64,000 bases of DNA from Vineibacter terrae. Its GTDB lineage: Bacteria > Pseudomonadota > Alphaproteobacteria > Reyranellales > Reyranellaceae. The DNA is taken from positions 1 through 64,000 of the forward strand of contig NZ_VDUZ01000048.1 in the NCBI RefSeq assembly GCF_008039615.1. The letters are read 5' to 3'. Of the stretch, positions 42,238 through 51,539 are shown piece by piece; positions within the stretch are counted from its first letter, which is position 1; the number at the start of each line of letters is the position of its first letter. Under the pieces are notes generated by a model. That model ran no database searches and was not told where the DNA came from. It worked only from the letters and a program-made list of their open reading frames with translations. Both the position numbers and the translations under genes were made by a program.

Positions 42238-43019
42238 CGGCGGATGGGGATCCGCTGCGCAGGCTGGCGGCGTTTACGCCCGCGCGCATCGCGCTGGGCC
42301 GGGTCGGCGCCAGCTTGCCGACGCGCGAGGTGCTGAGCTTCGCCCTGGCCCACGCCCAGGCGCGTGATGCTGTCCACGCGCCATTGGACGCCGCGGCGAT
42401 GGCGGGGCAGATCCAGGCGCTGGGGCTTCCTACGGTGCAGGTCTGGAGCGCAGCCGCGTCCCGGGGCGAATATCTGCGCCGCCCCGACCTCGGGCGACGG
42501 CTGAGCGCCCCGTCCGCCGAAGACCTGGCACGGCTGAAGCATCCGGCCTGCGACCTGGCCATCGTCGTCGCCGACGGCCTCTCCAGCGCCGCGATCCATC
42601 TTCAGGCCGGGCCGTTCCTTGCCGCCTTCAAGCGCCATGTCCAGGCGCGCAGCCTGCGCCTGGCGCCCGTCGTGATCGCCCAGATGGGCCGGGTGGCGCT
42701 GGGCGACGAGATCGGGGCGCTGCTGAACGCACGCGCCGCCGCCATCCTGATCGGCGAACGTCCTGGCCTGTCGTCCCCGGACAGCCTCGGCGCCTACCTT
42801 ACCGTCAACCCGTCGCCCGGGCGCACCGACGCCGAGCGCAACTGCATCTCCAACATCCGGCCCGAAGGCCTCTCCCATGAGCGGGCGGCCTTCAAGCTCG
42901 ACTGGCTTGTGGGCGAGGCGCTGCGGCGCGGCATCACGGGCGTGGGCCTGAAGGATGAAAGCGACCTCGTGCTGCTGGTGCCGCCAGGGCCACGCACCGC
43001 GCTGACCGACGATTCCTGA
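42234..43019 (+). CDS. eutC: Ethanolamine ammonia-lyase small subunit
   Basis: This 261-aa subunit binds cobalamin together with EutB. Typical blocks include TPARIALGRVGASLPTREVL, DLAIVVADGLSSAAIHLQA and ILIGERPGLSSPDSLGAYLT. Start and eutB stop overlap (ATGA). The pair is complete. Confidence 0.95.
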   Translation: MTADGDPLRRLAAFTPARIALGRVGASLPTREVLSFALAHAQARDAVHAPLDAAAMAGQIQALGLPTVQVWSAAASRGEYLRRPDLGRRLSAPSAEDLARLKHPACDLAIVVADGLSSAAIHLQAGPFLAAFKRHVQARSLRLAPVVIAQMGRVALGDEIGALLNARAAAILIGERPGLSSPDSLGAYLTVNPSPGRTDAERNCISNIRPEGLSHERAAFKLDWLVGEALRRGITGVGLKDESDLVLLVPPGPRTALTDDS

Positions 43020-43087
43020 CAGGACCAGCTGCCGGTTGGCGCGCAACTTGCATGTTTTTCAGGCAGATTGAGAGGTGAGCAAACGCC

Positions 43088-43771
43088 ATGGGTGACCGCT
43101 ACGATCGGCGTGCCTTCGCGCCACAAGTCGAGATGCTGCTGCGCCGGCCGGGGATCGGCCACAACGGCGGGCCGCCCTTCGACATGTCGTGGGAAGCCTG
43201 GACGTGGCGCCGGGCCGTCGCCAAGGCCTGGAAGGCACCCAAGCCGGAGGTGGCGATGCTGCGGCTGGCCAAGGCGGAGAGGCTGGGCATCACCTACCGC
43301 GAGCTCACAGCCGTGATCCTGGATACCGGCAGCCATCTGTCGACCGCCATCCTGCCGCTGGGCCTGGTGGCGCGCCTGAGGCGGGCAGGGGCGGGGCTCC
43401 AAGCCGAGCCGCGGCCGGAGATGGCGGCCAAGATCGCGCGCTTCGGCGGCCGTCTCTTCCTGCTCGCCGACCCGCTGCTGCACGGGGTACAGGACGACGC
43501 GGCCCGCGCGGCGATGGCCGCCGAGCTCAACCGCGCGCTGGACGGCAAGGTCGCGGCGATCGGCATCGCCGAGGCTGCGCCGGCCGGTCGCCGGGATCCG
43601 CGCGCCGGGGCGGTGCTGAAGCTCCTGCGCGATCATGGCGTGCCGAAGCAGGAAGCATTCTTCGTCGGCACCGGCTTCGCCGACGTGGCGCTGGCCGAGG
43701 CCGCCACCTTGCCGCTGTTCAAGTGGGCGCATGAGTGGTTCGGCGGGGCGCCGGGCGTGCCGTCGACCTGA
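43088..43771 (+). CDS. Hypothetical protein with GHNGGPP motif
   Basis: This 227-aa cytoplasmic protein begins with a GIGHNGGPPFD stretch common in alphaproteobacterial proteins of unknown role. A Trp-rich segment (WEAWTWRRAVAKAWKAP) follows, and the end, AFFVGTGFADVALAEAATLP, looks like the last motif of HAD-type phosphatases but lacks the N-terminal nucleophile Asp motif. Function unknown. It follows eutC after 68 bases on the same strand. Confidence 0.7.
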   Translation: MGDRYDRRAFAPQVEMLLRRPGIGHNGGPPFDMSWEAWTWRRAVAKAWKAPKPEVAMLRLAKAERLGITYRELTAVILDTGSHLSTAILPLGLVARLRRAGAGLQAEPRPEMAAKIARFGGRLFLLADPLLHGVQDDAARAAMAAELNRALDGKVAAIGIAEAAPAGRRDPRAGAVLKLLRDHGVPKQEAFFVGTGFADVALAEAATLPLFKWAHEWFGGAPGVPST

Positions 43772-43773
43772 GC

Positions 43774-43796
43774 GCCTCGGTTTTTGCAGAGGCTTT
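43774..43796 (+). terminator. Possible terminator after the GHNGGPP gene
   Basis: GCCTC (43774-43778) pairs with GAGGC (43789-43793) across a 10-base T-rich loop and is followed by TTT. The stem is short. Confidence 0.4.
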
Positions 43797-43859
43797 CATC
43801 TGGCATGACTGTCCTGCCGTCGCTAGGGTCCGCCTCGTCGAGACGGCAAAGAGGGCGGT

Positions 43860-45050
43860 GTGATCGGGGCGGCGAGGAGCAGCCGGCGGGCTGTGATCAT
43901 GGGCCTGGGCGGGCTGGGCATGACCGGCCTTGCGGGCTGTGCCGCGACGAGCGGCACGATGGCCGTACCGCCGCTGGCGCCGCTGCGCATGCAGGCCGAG
44001 CGCATCACGCGCATCAGCGTCTGCCTGCGTCCCTTCCGTGCCGCCGGTCCGCGACTGGACGTCGAGACGGTCGCCAACAAGCGCGTGGTCCACAACTACG
44101 GCCATGGCGGCAGCGGCTGGTCGCTGGCCTGGGGCTCGAGCACCATCGCCGCGCGTCGGGCGCTGGAGGGCGGCACGCGCGATGTCGCGGTGATCGGCTG
44201 CGGCGCCCTGGGCCTGACATCGGCGCTGCTGCTGCGCCGCGCCGGCGCCAGGGTGACGATCTACACCCAGGAGCGCGGTCCCCAGACCCGGTCGGCGCGC
44301 GCCACCGGAACCTGGTCGCCCGATTCGCGCATCGCCGACGCCGACAGGGTGGCGCCGGGCTTTCCGGCCCTGTGGGAGGAGATGGCGCGCACGTCCTACG
44401 CCATCCATCAGACCTATGTCGGCCTGCCGGGCGAGCCGGTGTCATGGAGCGATCGCTTCGTGCTGCTCGACAATGCCCCGCCGGGGCGGCCGGCGCCGCC
44501 GCCGGCGGCCGAGACGGTTCATTTCGCCAGCTACGGCGGCCGCCTGCTGGATATCGTGCCGCACTACCGGATGCTCGCCGCCGGCGAGCATCCGTTTCCG
44601 GTCGCGCGCGTCCGGCAGGGGACGTCCATGCAGTTCAATGTCGCCGCCCTGATGCACCAGCTGACCACCGACTTCCTGCTGGAGGGCGGCCGGATCGAGG
44701 CCATGACCTTCCATACGCCGGCCGATCTCGGGCGGCTGCGGGAACCGGTGGTGGTGAACTGCACCGGCTATGGCGCACGGGCGCTGTGGAAGGACGAGTC
44801 GATCACCCCGGTGCGCGGCCAGATCACCTGGCTGGCGCCGCAGCCGGAGGTCCGCTACGGCCTCTACTATCGTCACGTGTCGGTGCTGCCGCGGCCGGAC
44901 GGGATCGTCGTGCAGCAGATCGGCGACAATGAGATGTTCGGCTACGGCATCGCCAACGAGATTCCTGACCGCCAGGAAGCGGAAGCGGCGGTCGCGACGA
45001 TCGCCGAGCTTTACGGGCGCGTGCCGACGCGCACGGCGCAGTGGCTCTGA
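43860..45050 (+). CDS. Tat-exported lipoprotein flavoenzyme, circularly permuted D-amino-acid oxidase-like
   Basis: This 396-aa protein starts SSRRAVIMGLGGLGMTGLAG followed by Cys27: a twin-arginine signal with a lipobox. Residues 49-93 read RITRISVCLRPFRAAGPRLD and then HNYGHGGSGWSLAWGSS, which in ordinary D-amino-acid oxidases is the C-terminal block. The N-terminal Rossmann motif, AVIGCGALGLTSALLLRRAG, comes only at about 110. The protein then follows the normal order through VVNCTGYGARALW and RGQITWL and stops where the C-terminal block should start. This is a circularly permuted order. It would oxidise an amino acid in the periplasm. The GTG start at 43860 keeps the RR motif. Confidence 0.8.
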   Translation: MIGAARSSRRAVIMGLGGLGMTGLAGCAATSGTMAVPPLAPLRMQAERITRISVCLRPFRAAGPRLDVETVANKRVVHNYGHGGSGWSLAWGSSTIAARRALEGGTRDVAVIGCGALGLTSALLLRRAGARVTIYTQERGPQTRSARATGTWSPDSRIADADRVAPGFPALWEEMARTSYAIHQTYVGLPGEPVSWSDRFVLLDNAPPGRPAPPPAAETVHFASYGGRLLDIVPHYRMLAAGEHPFPVARVRQGTSMQFNVAALMHQLTTDFLLEGGRIEAMTFHTPADLGRLREPVVVNCTGYGARALWKDESITPVRGQITWLAPQPEVRYGLYYRHVSVLPRPDGIVVQQIGDNEMFGYGIANEIPDRQEAEAAVATIAELYGRVPTRTAQWL

Positions 45051-45083
45051 AATTTTGTCCCTGGCTCAACTCGAGGACGGCAG

Positions 45084-46280
45084 ATGACGTTGGCTCCGTT
45101 GCCGCTGAGCGGTGTTCGCGTGGTTGAGTTCTCGCACACGGTGATGGGGCCGACCTGCGGCATGGTGCTGGCCGATCTCGGCGCCGACGTCGTCAAGGTC
45201 GAGCCGGTCGACGGCGATCGCACGCGGCGGCTGAAAGGTTTCGGTGTCGGCTTCTTCGGCTTCCTGAACCGCAACAAGCGCGCGATCGCAGTCGACGTCG
45301 AGACGCCGGCGGGCCGGGATGCCGTCGACGCGCTCGTGCGCCGCGCCGACGTGCTGATCGAGAATTTTGCGCCCGGCACCATGACCAGGCGCGGTTACGG
45401 GCCGCAGCGCTGCGCCGAATTGAACCCGCGGCTGATCTACTGCGCCCTGAAAGGGTTCCTTGCCGGCCCGTACGAGCACCGCGGCGCGCTCGATGAGGTC
45501 GTGCAGATGATGGGCGGCCTGGCGTACATGACCGGGCCGGTCGGCCAGCCGCTGCGCGCCGGCGCCTCGGTCATCGACATCATGGGCGGCACCTTCGGCG
45601 CGCTGGGCGTACTGCTGAAGCTGCGCGAGCGCGACCGCACGGGCAAGGGCGGTCATGTCGAGAGCGCGCTCTTCGAGTCCGTGGTGCTGCTGATGGGCAC
45701 GCACCTCGCCGCCTCGGCCGTCCTGCGGCACCCCGTGCCGCCCATGCCCGAGCGGCTCTCGTCGTGGGCAGTCTACGAGCCGATGGACACCGCCGACGGC
45801 GCGCAGATCTTCATCGGTGTCACCAGCGACGGCCAGTGGCGGCGCTTCATCGACGTCTTCGGCCTCGAGGCGCTGAAAGGCGATGCACGCCTGGCCACCA
45901 ACAACGATCGCATCACGGCGCGACCTTGGCTGCTGCCCATCCTGCGCCAGGCGATCGCGGCGCGGCCAATCGCCGAGGTCGAGCGCCTGGCCGAGCAGGC
46001 CGACATCTCCTATGCCCGCGTGGCGCGGCCGCAGGACCTGCTCGACGATCCGCACCTGGCCGCCACCGGCCAGCTCGCCGCCACGACCATGCCGGGCGAT
46101 ATCGTTGCGCGCCTGCCGCTGCTGCCCCTGCGCCTGGATGGCCGGGCGATGGGCAAGGACCGCGATCCGCCCCTGGTGATCGGCCAGCACACACGCGAAG
46201 TACTGCGCGAGCTGGGCTATGCTGATGCCGACATCAGCCGGCTCGCCGCTGCCGGCACGATCGCAGCCGTCGGCGCCTGA
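45084..46280 (+). CDS. CaiB/BaiF-family CoA transferase
   Basis: This 398-aa class III CoA-transferase has the family opening LSGVRVVEFSHTVMGPTCG and ADLGADVVKVEPVDGD. The catalytic aspartate is in ALDEVVQMMGGLAYMTG. It moves CoA between carboxylic acids; the acids are not known here. The VOC gene follows after 14 bases, suggesting a small operon. Confidence 0.93.
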   Translation: MTLAPLPLSGVRVVEFSHTVMGPTCGMVLADLGADVVKVEPVDGDRTRRLKGFGVGFFGFLNRNKRAIAVDVETPAGRDAVDALVRRADVLIENFAPGTMTRRGYGPQRCAELNPRLIYCALKGFLAGPYEHRGALDEVVQMMGGLAYMTGPVGQPLRAGASVIDIMGGTFGALGVLLKLRERDRTGKGGHVESALFESVVLLMGTHLAASAVLRHPVPPMPERLSSWAVYEPMDTADGAQIFIGVTSDGQWRRFIDVFGLEALKGDARLATNNDRITARPWLLPILRQAIAARPIAEVERLAEQADISYARVARPQDLLDDPHLAATGQLAATTMPGDIVARLPLLPLRLDGRAMGKDRDPPLVIGQHTREVLRELGYADADISRLAAAGTIAAVGA

Positions 46281-46294
46281 TCAGGAGGCTCACC

Positions 46295-46705
46295 ATGCTC
46301 GACCACATCACGCTGCGTGTCACGAACTATGCCAAATCGAAAGCGTTCTACGCCGCGGCGCTGGCGCCGCTGTCCTACAGCCTGATGGTCGACTTCGAGC
46401 ACGAGGGGGCGAAGGTCGCAGGCTTCGGCTGGACGCGGGCGGACGGCAGCCAGAAGGTCGACTGGTGGATCGTGGAACCACCGGCGGACGCCACTCCCTT
46501 GCTGTCCGGCCCCACGCATCTGGCGCTGCTTGCCAAGGATCGCGGCGTGGTCGACGCCTTCCACGCGGCTGGCCTAAAGGCGGGCGGCGAGGACAATGGC
46601 GGTCCCGGCCTGCGCCCTCACTATCACGCGGATTACTACGGCGCCTTCATCCTGGACCCCGACGGCAACAACGTCGAGGCCGTGTGCCACGCGCCTGGCG
46701 CGTAG
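46295..46705 (+). CDS. VOC-family (glyoxalase-like) protein
   Basis: This 136-aa protein has paired beta-alpha-beta-beta-beta modules: LDHITLRVTNYAKSKAFYAA in the first and THLALLAKDRGVVDAFHAAG in the second, ending FILDPDGNNVEAVCH. Metal ligands His4 and the late Glu are kept. Members are isomerases or dioxygenases, or bind drugs; the role is unknown. The ATG follows AGGAGG. Confidence 0.88.
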   Translation: MLDHITLRVTNYAKSKAFYAAALAPLSYSLMVDFEHEGAKVAGFGWTRADGSQKVDWWIVEPPADATPLLSGPTHLALLAKDRGVVDAFHAAGLKAGGEDNGGPGLRPHYHADYYGAFILDPDGNNVEAVCHAPGA

Positions 46706-46761
46706 CGGACCAAGGTCGGTGTCGAGAACGTCAACACCGATTTCGCGGCCTTCGTCCGCCG

Positions 46762-48312
46762 TCACACGCTGGCCACCGCTTCCAGCCGCGGTGAGCGCGC
46801 CGGCGGCAGGTGGTCGTAGAGATCGGCGATCAGGTCCTTCTTGCGGGCCTGCCATGCCGGGTCGGTCCACAGGTTGCGGCGCTGCAGCGGATCGTGGCGG
46901 CAGTCGTACAGCTCGCCAACCGATCCGTCGCCTGGATAGAGGGTGCTCTGCTCGTAGACCGTGCAGACCAGCCCGTCGCGATAGATCGTGCGCAGGTGCA
47001 TGGTGATGCCCTTGAACTCGGAATCCCATTCCGTGATGATGCGTTCGCGGCGCTGGGCATCGGCCTGGGCCGGACTCGTGGGCAGCGCCCGGCTCTGCAT
47101 CCACTGGGGTGCCTCGAGGCCGGCGATGGCGCAGAAGGTGGGCGCGAGATCGATCTGGCCGACCGGGTGATCCACCGTCGCCGGCGCAACGCCGGCACTC
47201 GTCGCCGGCCGCCAGATGAACGGCAGGCGCATCAGCGAGTCGACATGGTAGGGCCCCTTGAACAGCAGGCCGTAGTCGCCCTGCAGCTCGCCGTGATCGG
47301 TGGTGAAGATCACGTCGGTGTCATCGCCCCAGCCGCGCCGTGCGACGGCCGCCCATACGCGACCGCAGACCTCGTCGATCAGCTCGTTCTCGACATGGGT
47401 CAGCGCGTTGATCTCGCGCAGCTGGTCGGCGGTGACGGATGCCGGCACGAAGTCCGGCGGCGCCTCGAAATTGGTGACCAGGCGGCCTTCGTACCAGTCG
47501 AGCCAGTGTTTCGGCTTGTCCCGCAGCAGGGCCACGGCGTCGGCGCGCGTTGCCGGCCAGTTGGCCGGCAACGCTTCGTCCTGCCAGCGGTGACGGTGGA
47601 TTTCCGACTGCGGCGGATCCCAGGGATGGTGCGGATCGGGAAAGCTCACCCAGCAGAACCAGTCGGCATCGGCCGGCAGCGAGTCCAGCCAGGCGATGGC
47701 CCGGTCGGCGACCCAGTCGGTGTGGTAGAGGCTGCGCGCGATCGGGTTGTGCTGCACCTGGATCGCGCCGGTATCACCGCCGCCGGCAGCGTTCTGCTCC
47801 AAGCTGGGGATCTTGAGGATGGGGTAGAAGCCGGCGGCGGCGTCAGGATGGGTCTTCGCCAGCCACACCGGATAGTGGAGCAGGCCGCCGCGCCCGGTAT
47901 GGGCTGCCAGCTCCATGCGCTCGAAGCCGCGATGCGGGCCGGTCTCGCCCAGCGTCGCCATGCGGTTCTCGTAGAAGCGGCGCTGTGGGTCGAGGAACGG
48001 CTCGAAATGCGCCTTGCCGAACAGCGCCGTGCGATAGCCCGCGCTCTCATGGAGGTGGCGCGCGACGCTGGGCGCGTCGGCCGGCAGCGGCACGCCGTTC
48101 ATCCACACACCATGCGTGCGCACATGCTGGCCCGTGGACATGGTCGCGCGGGCCGGCATGCAGACCACGCTCTGGGCGTGCGCGCGCGTGTAGCGGATGC
48201 CTTCGGCGGCCCAGCGGTCCACCACCGGCGTGCGCGCCACCTTGCCGCCGTTGCAGCCGAGCGCGTCGTAGCGCTGCTGGTCGGTCGTGATGAAAAGGAT
48301 CTTGCGGCCCAT
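46762..48312 (-). CDS. Sulfatase-like hydrolase
   Basis: This 516-aa alkaline-phosphatase-superfamily enzyme has the sulfatase site CMPARATMSTG, where the cysteine of C-x-P-x-R becomes formylglycine. Metal-binding ITTDQQRYD and TTDHGELQGDYG are present, and no signal peptide is seen, so it should be cytoplasmic like choline sulfatases. Substrate unknown. The start at 48312 follows GGGGGGAAC. It is divergent from the LIV transporter operon, which may import its substrate. Confidence 0.88.
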   Translation of the reverse strand: MGRKILFITTDQQRYDALGCNGGKVARTPVVDRWAAEGIRYTRAHAQSVVCMPARATMSTGQHVRTHGVWMNGVPLPADAPSVARHLHESAGYRTALFGKAHFEPFLDPQRRFYENRMATLGETGPHRGFERMELAAHTGRGGLLHYPVWLAKTHPDAAAGFYPILKIPSLEQNAAGGGDTGAIQVQHNPIARSLYHTDWVADRAIAWLDSLPADADWFCWVSFPDPHHPWDPPQSEIHRHRWQDEALPANWPATRADAVALLRDKPKHWLDWYEGRLVTNFEAPPDFVPASVTADQLREINALTHVENELIDEVCGRVWAAVARRGWGDDTDVIFTTDHGELQGDYGLLFKGPYHVDSLMRLPFIWRPATSAGVAPATVDHPVGQIDLAPTFCAIAGLEAPQWMQSRALPTSPAQADAQRRERIITEWDSEFKGITMHLRTIYRDGLVCTVYEQSTLYPGDGSVGELYDCRHDPLQRRNLWTDPAWQARKKDLIADLYDHLPPARSPRLEAVASV

Positions 48313-48477
48313 GTCGTTCCCCCCCCTCAAGCGGCCGCATGATGGCGCATCGCGAATGGGCATGCCATGGCGTGATGCCGCCGATTTACCGGTCCGCCCC
48401 TCTTGACAAGGAGGCCAGGTTGCCCGTGTGATCGCCGCCAAGAAATGAATGAGAAGGCTTCAATCTGGGAGGGTGTG

Positions 48478-49788
48478 ATGTCGCTACGTGCCTTGGCGCG
48501 CGCTGCGTGCTGCGTGGCTGCGACGATCGCAATGGCGGCGACGATGCCGGCGGTCCACGCGCAGACGAAGAAGTTCAAGATCGGCGTGGTGTACGACTAC
48601 ACGGGACCCTTGGCCGGCGGCGGCTCGGACCTGCATGCGCTCGGCGCCAAGATCATGATCGACCACTTCATCAAGCAGGGGGGCGTCGAGGGCTACCAGA
48701 TCGAGGCCGCCTACGCCGATGCGCAGAGCAAGCCCGACGTGGCGATCAACGAGGCGGTGCGCCTGGCCGAGCAGGAAAAGGTCGACATGCTGCTGGGCTT
48801 CTTCTCGTCGGCCCAGTGCGTGCCGGTGGCGGCACGGGCCGAGCAGCTGAAGAAATTCATGTGGATCACGACCTGCATCTCCTCGGCGGTGCTGGAGAAC
48901 CGCAATCTGAAATACGTGTTCCGCCCGCAGCCCAGCGGCCGGCAGTTCGGCCTGATGTCGACGGACTTCATCGCCCAGAACGCCAAGGCGAAGTTCGGCA
49001 AGGAGCCCAAGGATCTGCGCGTCGCCATCATCCATGAGGACGGCTCTTACGGCGTCGACGTCTCCAAGGGTAACGAGGAGGGCGCCAAGAAGGCCGGCTT
49101 GAACGTCGTGCTGAATGAAGGCTACTCCGCCACCGCGCCTGATCTCTCGGCGCTGGTGACCAAGCTGAAGCGCGCCCGGCCGGATGTTGTGTTCCACACC
49201 GGCTACAACCCCGACATCACGTTGTTCCTGCGCCAGGCGCGCGAGCAGGGGCTGCGGTTCAGCGCCCTGGTGGGGCACGGGGCGGGATATGGCGTCTACG
49301 CCAAGCTGAAGGAGTCGCTGGGCAGCGACGTCAACTACGTCTTCAACGTCGATCCGATCTCGATCTGGCTGGCCAACGAGAAGGCGCTGGCGCCGGCGCT
49401 GCCGCCGCTGGTCAAGATGATCGGCGCCGAATACGAGAAGGCGCGGCCGGGCACGACGCTGAAATCGGCTCATGTCGGCATGGCGGCGAGCAACACCTAT
49501 GTGCTGCTTTCGGAGGTGCTGCCGCGGGCGATCAAGAAGCACGGCGGCATTGATGCCGACGCCCTGCGCAAGGCGGCGCTCGAGGTCGACCTGCCCGAGG
49601 GCGGCTCCATGCTCGGCTTCGGTGTGAAGTTCGAAGGGGAAGGGCTGATGGCGGGACAGAACGCTCGCGCCTTCCCGGTGATCACCCAGTACATCGACGA
49701 CAACGCGTATGTCGTATGGCCCAAGAGCCTGCAGCTGCGCGAACCGGTCCTGCCGCTGCCGCCATCGTCACCGTACGCGGCGAAGTGA
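48478..49788 (+). CDS. LIV-type ABC transporter substrate-binding protein
   Basis: This 436-aa type I periplasmic binding protein has a signal peptide (ACCVAATIAMAATMPAVHAQ) and the opening KIGVVYDYTGPLAGGGSDLH. The VAIIHEDGSYGVDVSKGNEE block is typical of branched-chain amino acid/amide binding proteins. GGGAGGG precedes the ATG at 48478. Longer than LivJ, it probably binds an aromatic or amide-type solute. The four membrane and ATPase components follow. Confidence 0.9.
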   Translation: MSLRALARAACCVAATIAMAATMPAVHAQTKKFKIGVVYDYTGPLAGGGSDLHALGAKIMIDHFIKQGGVEGYQIEAAYADAQSKPDVAINEAVRLAEQEKVDMLLGFFSSAQCVPVAARAEQLKKFMWITTCISSAVLENRNLKYVFRPQPSGRQFGLMSTDFIAQNAKAKFGKEPKDLRVAIIHEDGSYGVDVSKGNEEGAKKAGLNVVLNEGYSATAPDLSALVTKLKRARPDVVFHTGYNPDITLFLRQAREQGLRFSALVGHGAGYGVYAKLKESLGSDVNYVFNVDPISIWLANEKALAPALPPLVKMIGAEYEKARPGTTLKSAHVGMAASNTYVLLSEVLPRAIKKHGGIDADALRKAALEVDLPEGGSMLGFGVKFEGEGLMAGQNARAFPVITQYIDDNAYVVWPKSLQLREPVLPLPPSSPYAAK

Positions 49789-49806
49789 TTCCATACGCGG
49801 AGCTGT

Positions 49807-49932
49807 CCTCCCCAGCTTTGCTGGGGAGGTGCCCCGAAGGGGCGGAGGGGAGGCGTGGCGATCTTGATAACAAAGACCACGTCTGCTCCCCCTCCGGCCT
49901 TCGGCCACCTCCCCCAACGAAGTTGGGGGAGG
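49807..49932. repeat. Pair of CCTCCCC hairpins between binding protein and livG
   Basis: CCTCCCCAG-ctttg-CTGGGGAGG (49807-49829) and CCTCCCCCAAC-gaa-GTTGGGGGAGG (49908-49932) are perfect hairpins, with smaller stems (gccccgaaggggc) between. They may cap the abundant binding-protein message. Confidence 0.8.
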
Positions 49933-49957
49933 ATATGCTCATGCTCATGAGGCCCTC

Positions 49958-50710
49958 GTGCTGAACGTCGAAGGACTGGTGAAGCGCTTCGGCGGCTTCA
50001 CGGCGGTCAACGGTGTCTCCTTCAAGGTCGAGCCGGGCGAGATCCTCGGCCTTATCGGCCCCAACGGTTCGGGCAAGAGCACGATCTTCAACATGCTCTC
50101 AGGCACGCTATCGCCGACGGCGGGCTCGATCCGCTTCGAGGGCCGCGAGATCGCCGGCGTATCGCCGCACAGCATCATCAACCGCGGCATCGGGCGCACG
50201 TTCCAGATCCCGCGTCCGTTCCGCCGGCTGTCGATCTTCGAGAACGTGGCCCTGGCCGGCTTCTACGGCCAGGGCAGCCACTCGCAATCGAAGGCGTTCG
50301 CGGCCGCCGAGCAGGCGCTGGCGCTGGTCGGCCTGCCCGGCGACCGCCATGCCAGGGTCGACGGCCTGGGGGCTGCGGGGTTGAAGAAGCTGGAGCTGGC
50401 CAAGGCGCTGGCGACCGGGCCCAAGCTGCTGCTCGCGGACGAGAGCCTGAGCGGACTTGACGAGCACGAGATGGACCAGGCCGCCGATATGCTCGACCGC
50501 ATCCGCAAGGAGCTGGGCATGACGATCATCTGGGTCGAGCACATCATGGGCGTGCTGATGCGCATCGTGGATCGGGTCATGGTGTTGGACCATGGCGAGA
50601 AGATCGCCGAAGGCCTGCCCAGCGCCGTGGCGCATGATCCGCGCGTGGTCGAGGTCTATCTCGGCACCGACTCCGCGGCCGTGCAGGCGCTGGCCGCGGC
50701 GCGCGGCTAG
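49958..50710 (+). CDS. livG: LIV-type ABC transporter ATPase (LivG-like)
   Basis: This 250-aa ATPase has Walker A GLIGPNGSGKST and the LivG insert INRGIGRTFQIPRPF. The signature region reads GLGAAGLKKLELAKAL instead of LSGGQ, and the Walker B is LLLADESLSGLDEHE, with aspartate/glutamate pattern altered but acidic. The change in the signature is unusual yet occurs in some relatives. A GTG start is used; no in-frame ATG lies nearby. Confidence 0.88.
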   Translation: MLNVEGLVKRFGGFTAVNGVSFKVEPGEILGLIGPNGSGKSTIFNMLSGTLSPTAGSIRFEGREIAGVSPHSIINRGIGRTFQIPRPFRRLSIFENVALAGFYGQGSHSQSKAFAAAEQALALVGLPGDRHARVDGLGAAGLKKLELAKALATGPKLLLADESLSGLDEHEMDQAADMLDRIRKELGMTIIWVEHIMGVLMRIVDRVMVLDHGEKIAEGLPSAVAHDPRVVEVYLGTDSAAVQALAAARG

Positions 50711-50723
50711 AGCGGCAACGGCG

Positions 50724-51428
<705 letters not shown>

Positions 51429-51448
51429 GGCGGGCGATGACCAAACCA

Positions 51449-51517
51449 CCCCATCATCCCGAGCGCGGCGTATCTGGCGGGCGTCACCGTCATCCCGAGC
51501 GCAGCGAGGGATGACGG
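51449..51517. repeat. REP elements between livF and livH
   Basis: Two tandem pieces (catcatcccgagcgcggcg and cgtcatcccgagcgcagcga) close with ggatgacgg at 51509-51517. Confidence 0.7.
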
Positions 51518-51539
51518 CGACGATCGAGAAGCTTGAAGC

